From the NCBI GenBank assembly GCA_913031335.1, contig CAJWGI010000054.1, forward strand, positions 1-7,723: a stretch of 7,723 nucleotides of DNA, written 5' to 3'. The notes under the pieces are model-generated. The model had not been told where the DNA came from. It saw only the letters and a program-made list of their open reading frames with translations, and did no database searches. The DNA comes from an uncultured Anaerolineales bacterium (GTDB lineage Bacteria; Chloroflexota; Anaerolineae; Anaerolineales; UBA11657). Numbering within the stretch: the first letter of the stretch is position 1; each line of letters begins with the position of its first letter. This document shows, piece after piece, positions 6,541 through 7,723 of this stretch. Both the position numbers and the translations under genes were made by a program.

Positions 6541-6615
6541 TCACTCCCTTGTGCGCGCCAAACATCGCATGGCGTGCATAAAAAAATAGACTGGCGGTTA
6601 CGCGGATTTCTCACG
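6541..6615 (-). promoter_or_regulatory. Leader between the YfhO-family and DUF92 genes: T-tract, short in-frame ORF, Shine-Dalgarno
   Basis: Reading the minus strand, this 75-base gap contains TATTTTTTTA (6588-6579) after the YfhO-family stop. The inverted repeat before it is poor (ATTTC/GAAAT with a long loop), so it is at best a weak terminator. Next is a 12-codon reading frame from ATG at 6579 to TGA at 6541, in the same frame as the DUF92 gene. AAGGGAG at 6550-6544 follows at the 3' end of the gap and is the likely ribosome site of the DUF92 gene. No ATG, GTG or TTG lies in the DUF92 frame between that site and 6504. No clear promoter is visible. Confidence 0.4.
6549..6581. repeat. 12-position imperfect inverted repeat abutting the DUF92 ribosome site
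   Basis: TTGTGCGCGCCA (6549-6560) pairs with TGGCGTGCATAA (6570-6581) across a nine-base loop. Ten positions are Watson-Crick on both strands. The remaining two are G-U wobbles if the plus strand is transcribed but A-C mismatches on the minus strand. One arm ends at the first two bases of the AAGGGAG sequence. A run of seven A's overlaps the far arm on the plus strand, which is the wrong arrangement for an intrinsic terminator in either direction. Confidence 0.45.
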
Positions 6616-7723
6616 CTATCTCCGAAATTGCCATTTGGGATCGCGGATGAGCAAGAAGCTCACTAGAAGAATGGTCAATCCGGAAAGTGCCAGGCCTGTG
6701 CGAACAGGGGCAGGGTTAAAGCGCCATTCCACCCGCCATTGGCCGGCGGGCAGAGCCACCGCGCGGAGCAGGCCGAACACGCGCACAGTTTCAATCGCTC
6801 CGCCATTTGCGCGGGCTTCCCAACCGGGGTAATCTATCTCGCTGAATATCACAATTGCGGGCGCGCTCAATATGACTTCCGCTTCCATGCGCTGGTTTCC
6901 GGAGGTGACTACGCGGACGGTTTCCGGGCCGGACGCCGGCTCCGGTGCGGGCCTGGGCGGCTCTTCCAGCACGGCGGTCTGCAGCGGGTCTAGCCATTCC
7001 ATGGAGGAAGTCACCTGAAAAGCGGCCTCCTGGTTTGGCGCGACTTCAAAGGCGTGAGTGACCCAAACAGGTTGACCCCCTAAATCAAGTTCGTACACGC
7101 GCTCGTCGCGCTGTTCATCCTCCAACACCATCTGAATGCCGGGATAATCGATGACGCGGGACGTGAGCACAAAGCGCACATTGAGAAGTTGCCACCAGCG
7201 CACTTCGGGTACTTTTTCGAGAAATCGATGGTAGTGCGCAAGCGAGAGCGGGCCGTTGCCGGTTACGTCCCTGAGCTGAAAGAACTTGCCGGCGTTGCCG
7301 CCACCGGGAAGCAAGCCTTCGCTGCTCACGCGCCGGAGGCCACTGTTCCGGCTCAGGAAATCTGCCGCCGGCGTCTGTGTAAAGAAACCGCCCGGCGAAG
7401 GCTTCTGCAGGACAATGCCGTAATTTGCGTGAAACAGGTCAATCGCTGTCAGCGCCAGCAGCACCGGAAAAGCCCAGCGCGGCCACCACTCCCGCCGGGT
7501 CAGGTGAGAAAACCCGTAGCCCGCCAGAATAATCAGGGCGAAACTGACCACGAAAGCGGTGCGTTCCTGCCCGCGAAACAGCGCCGCCCTCGGTGCAAGC
7601 GCGTAAAGCAGCGGATACAGAAAGCCGTGCCGTCCCAGAGAAAGCAAGATCGCCACCGTGACCGCGAACGCCCAGAAACGAACTTCCGCCCGACCCACAG
7701 AGAGACCTACAAGGGCTAAGCCG
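6616..7723 (-). CDS. YfhO-family membrane protein, C-terminal part (5' end beyond window)
   Basis: YfhO-family proteins are large GT-C-like membrane proteins. The Bacillus subtilis member is needed, with CsbB and GtcA, for lipid-carrier-dependent glycosylation of lipoteichoic acid. About 368 residues are visible. A GTG at 7698 could be read as a start, but the frame stays open to the window edge and encodes a hydrophobic run (LALVGLS) that joins the next membrane helix, so the gene is truncated by the window. Counted from that GTG, membrane helices lie at about 7-21, 46-65, 76-90 and 335-351. They flank a large, probably extracytoplasmic domain containing YPGWEARANGG (290-300) and LLRAVALPAGQWRVEWRFNP (310-329), the yyPGW...DG...a..lpaG pattern typical of YfhO C-termini. 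A proline-rich segment (about 246-258) lies before the last conserved block. The gene ends 111 bases before the TTG of the downstream DUF92 gene. The glycan substrate is unknown. Confidence 0.85.
   Translation of the reverse strand, partial: GLALVGLSVGRAEVRFWAFAVTVAILLSLGRHGFLYPLLYALAPRAALFRGQERTAFVVSFALIILAGYGFSHLTRREWWPRWAFPVLLALTAIDLFHANYGIVLQKPSPGGFFTQTPAADFLSRNSGLRRVSSEGLLPGGGNAGKFFQLRDVTGNGPLSLAHYHRFLEKVPEVRWWQLLNVRFVLTSRVIDYPGIQMVLEDEQRDERVYELDLGGQPVWVTHAFEVAPNQEAAFQVTSSMEWLDPLQTAVLEEPPRPAPEPASGPETVRVVTSGNQRMEAEVILSAPAIVIFSEIDYPGWEARANGGAIETVRVFGLLRAVALPAGQWRVEWRFNPAPVRTGLALSGLTILLVSFLLIRDPKWQFRR

Noticed and set aside
6580..6640. Intrinsic terminator after the YfhO-family gene, suggested by a T7 run on the minus strand.
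   Set aside because: Only a five-pair stem (ATTTC/GAAAT) with a 13-base loop can be drawn upstream and it does not sit against the T-run, so a terminator is not supported beyond the bare T-tract.
1..7723. tRNA or rRNA genes, CRISPR repeats, insertion sequences or attachment sites.
   Set aside because: Scanning by eye found no cloverleaf-like or ribosomal segments, no regularly spaced direct repeats and no transposase or integrase gene. The non-coding gaps are all shorter than about 112 bases.

Overview
The window is a GC-rich (around 60% by eye), gene-dense stretch of bacterial chromosome. It holds seven protein-coding genes, two of them cut by the window edges. I see no RNA gene, CRISPR array, insertion sequence or phage gene. 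The taxon cannot be fixed from this sequence. The polyprenyl glycosylphosphotransferase and YfhO-type genes mark it as bacterial, and the lack of close resemblance to well-known model loci suggests an environmental or poorly sampled lineage (inference).

Left block, + strand, 1-5711: five tightly packed genes in one direction. First is the 3' part of a metal-dependent cyclase/kynurenine-formamidase-family hydrolase. Next come two GT-B fold family 4 glycosyltransferases. The fourth is a long-type polyprenyl-phosphate sugar-1-phosphate transferase (WbaP/WcaJ/EpsE-like), the enzyme that starts glycan assembly on a lipid carrier. The fifth is an SLC45-like major facilitator transporter. Gaps are 33, 8, -1 and 22 bases, so most or all of the block is probably one transcription unit. 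The phosphotransferase would load the first sugar onto undecaprenyl phosphate and the two glycosyltransferases would extend it. No Wzx flippase, Wzy polymerase or Wzz/Wzc regulator is in the window, so the pathway is incomplete here. The roles of the cyclase and the transporter in it are unproven.

Right block, - strand, 5725-7723: a YfhO-family membrane protein, truncated by the right edge, lies upstream of a DUF92/VTE6-like integral membrane protein. The DUF92 family includes a plant phytyl-phosphate kinase, and YfhO proteins are linked to lipid-carrier-dependent glycosylation of envelope polymers. The right block may therefore also concern polyprenyl-phosphate or envelope glycan metabolism (inference). 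The two blocks converge, with 13 bases between their stop codons.

The most unusual local structure is the leader of the DUF92 gene. A 12-codon in-frame upstream reading frame ends in TGA just before the body of the gene. A strong Shine-Dalgarno sequence is followed by no ATG/GTG/TTG at the right distance. A 12-position imperfect hairpin abuts that ribosome site. A 23-base perfect dyad lies inside the second glycosyltransferase gene, and a consensus extended -10 sits at that gene's start. I found no convincing undescribed multi-gene system; the findings are local oddities and gene-context hypotheses.
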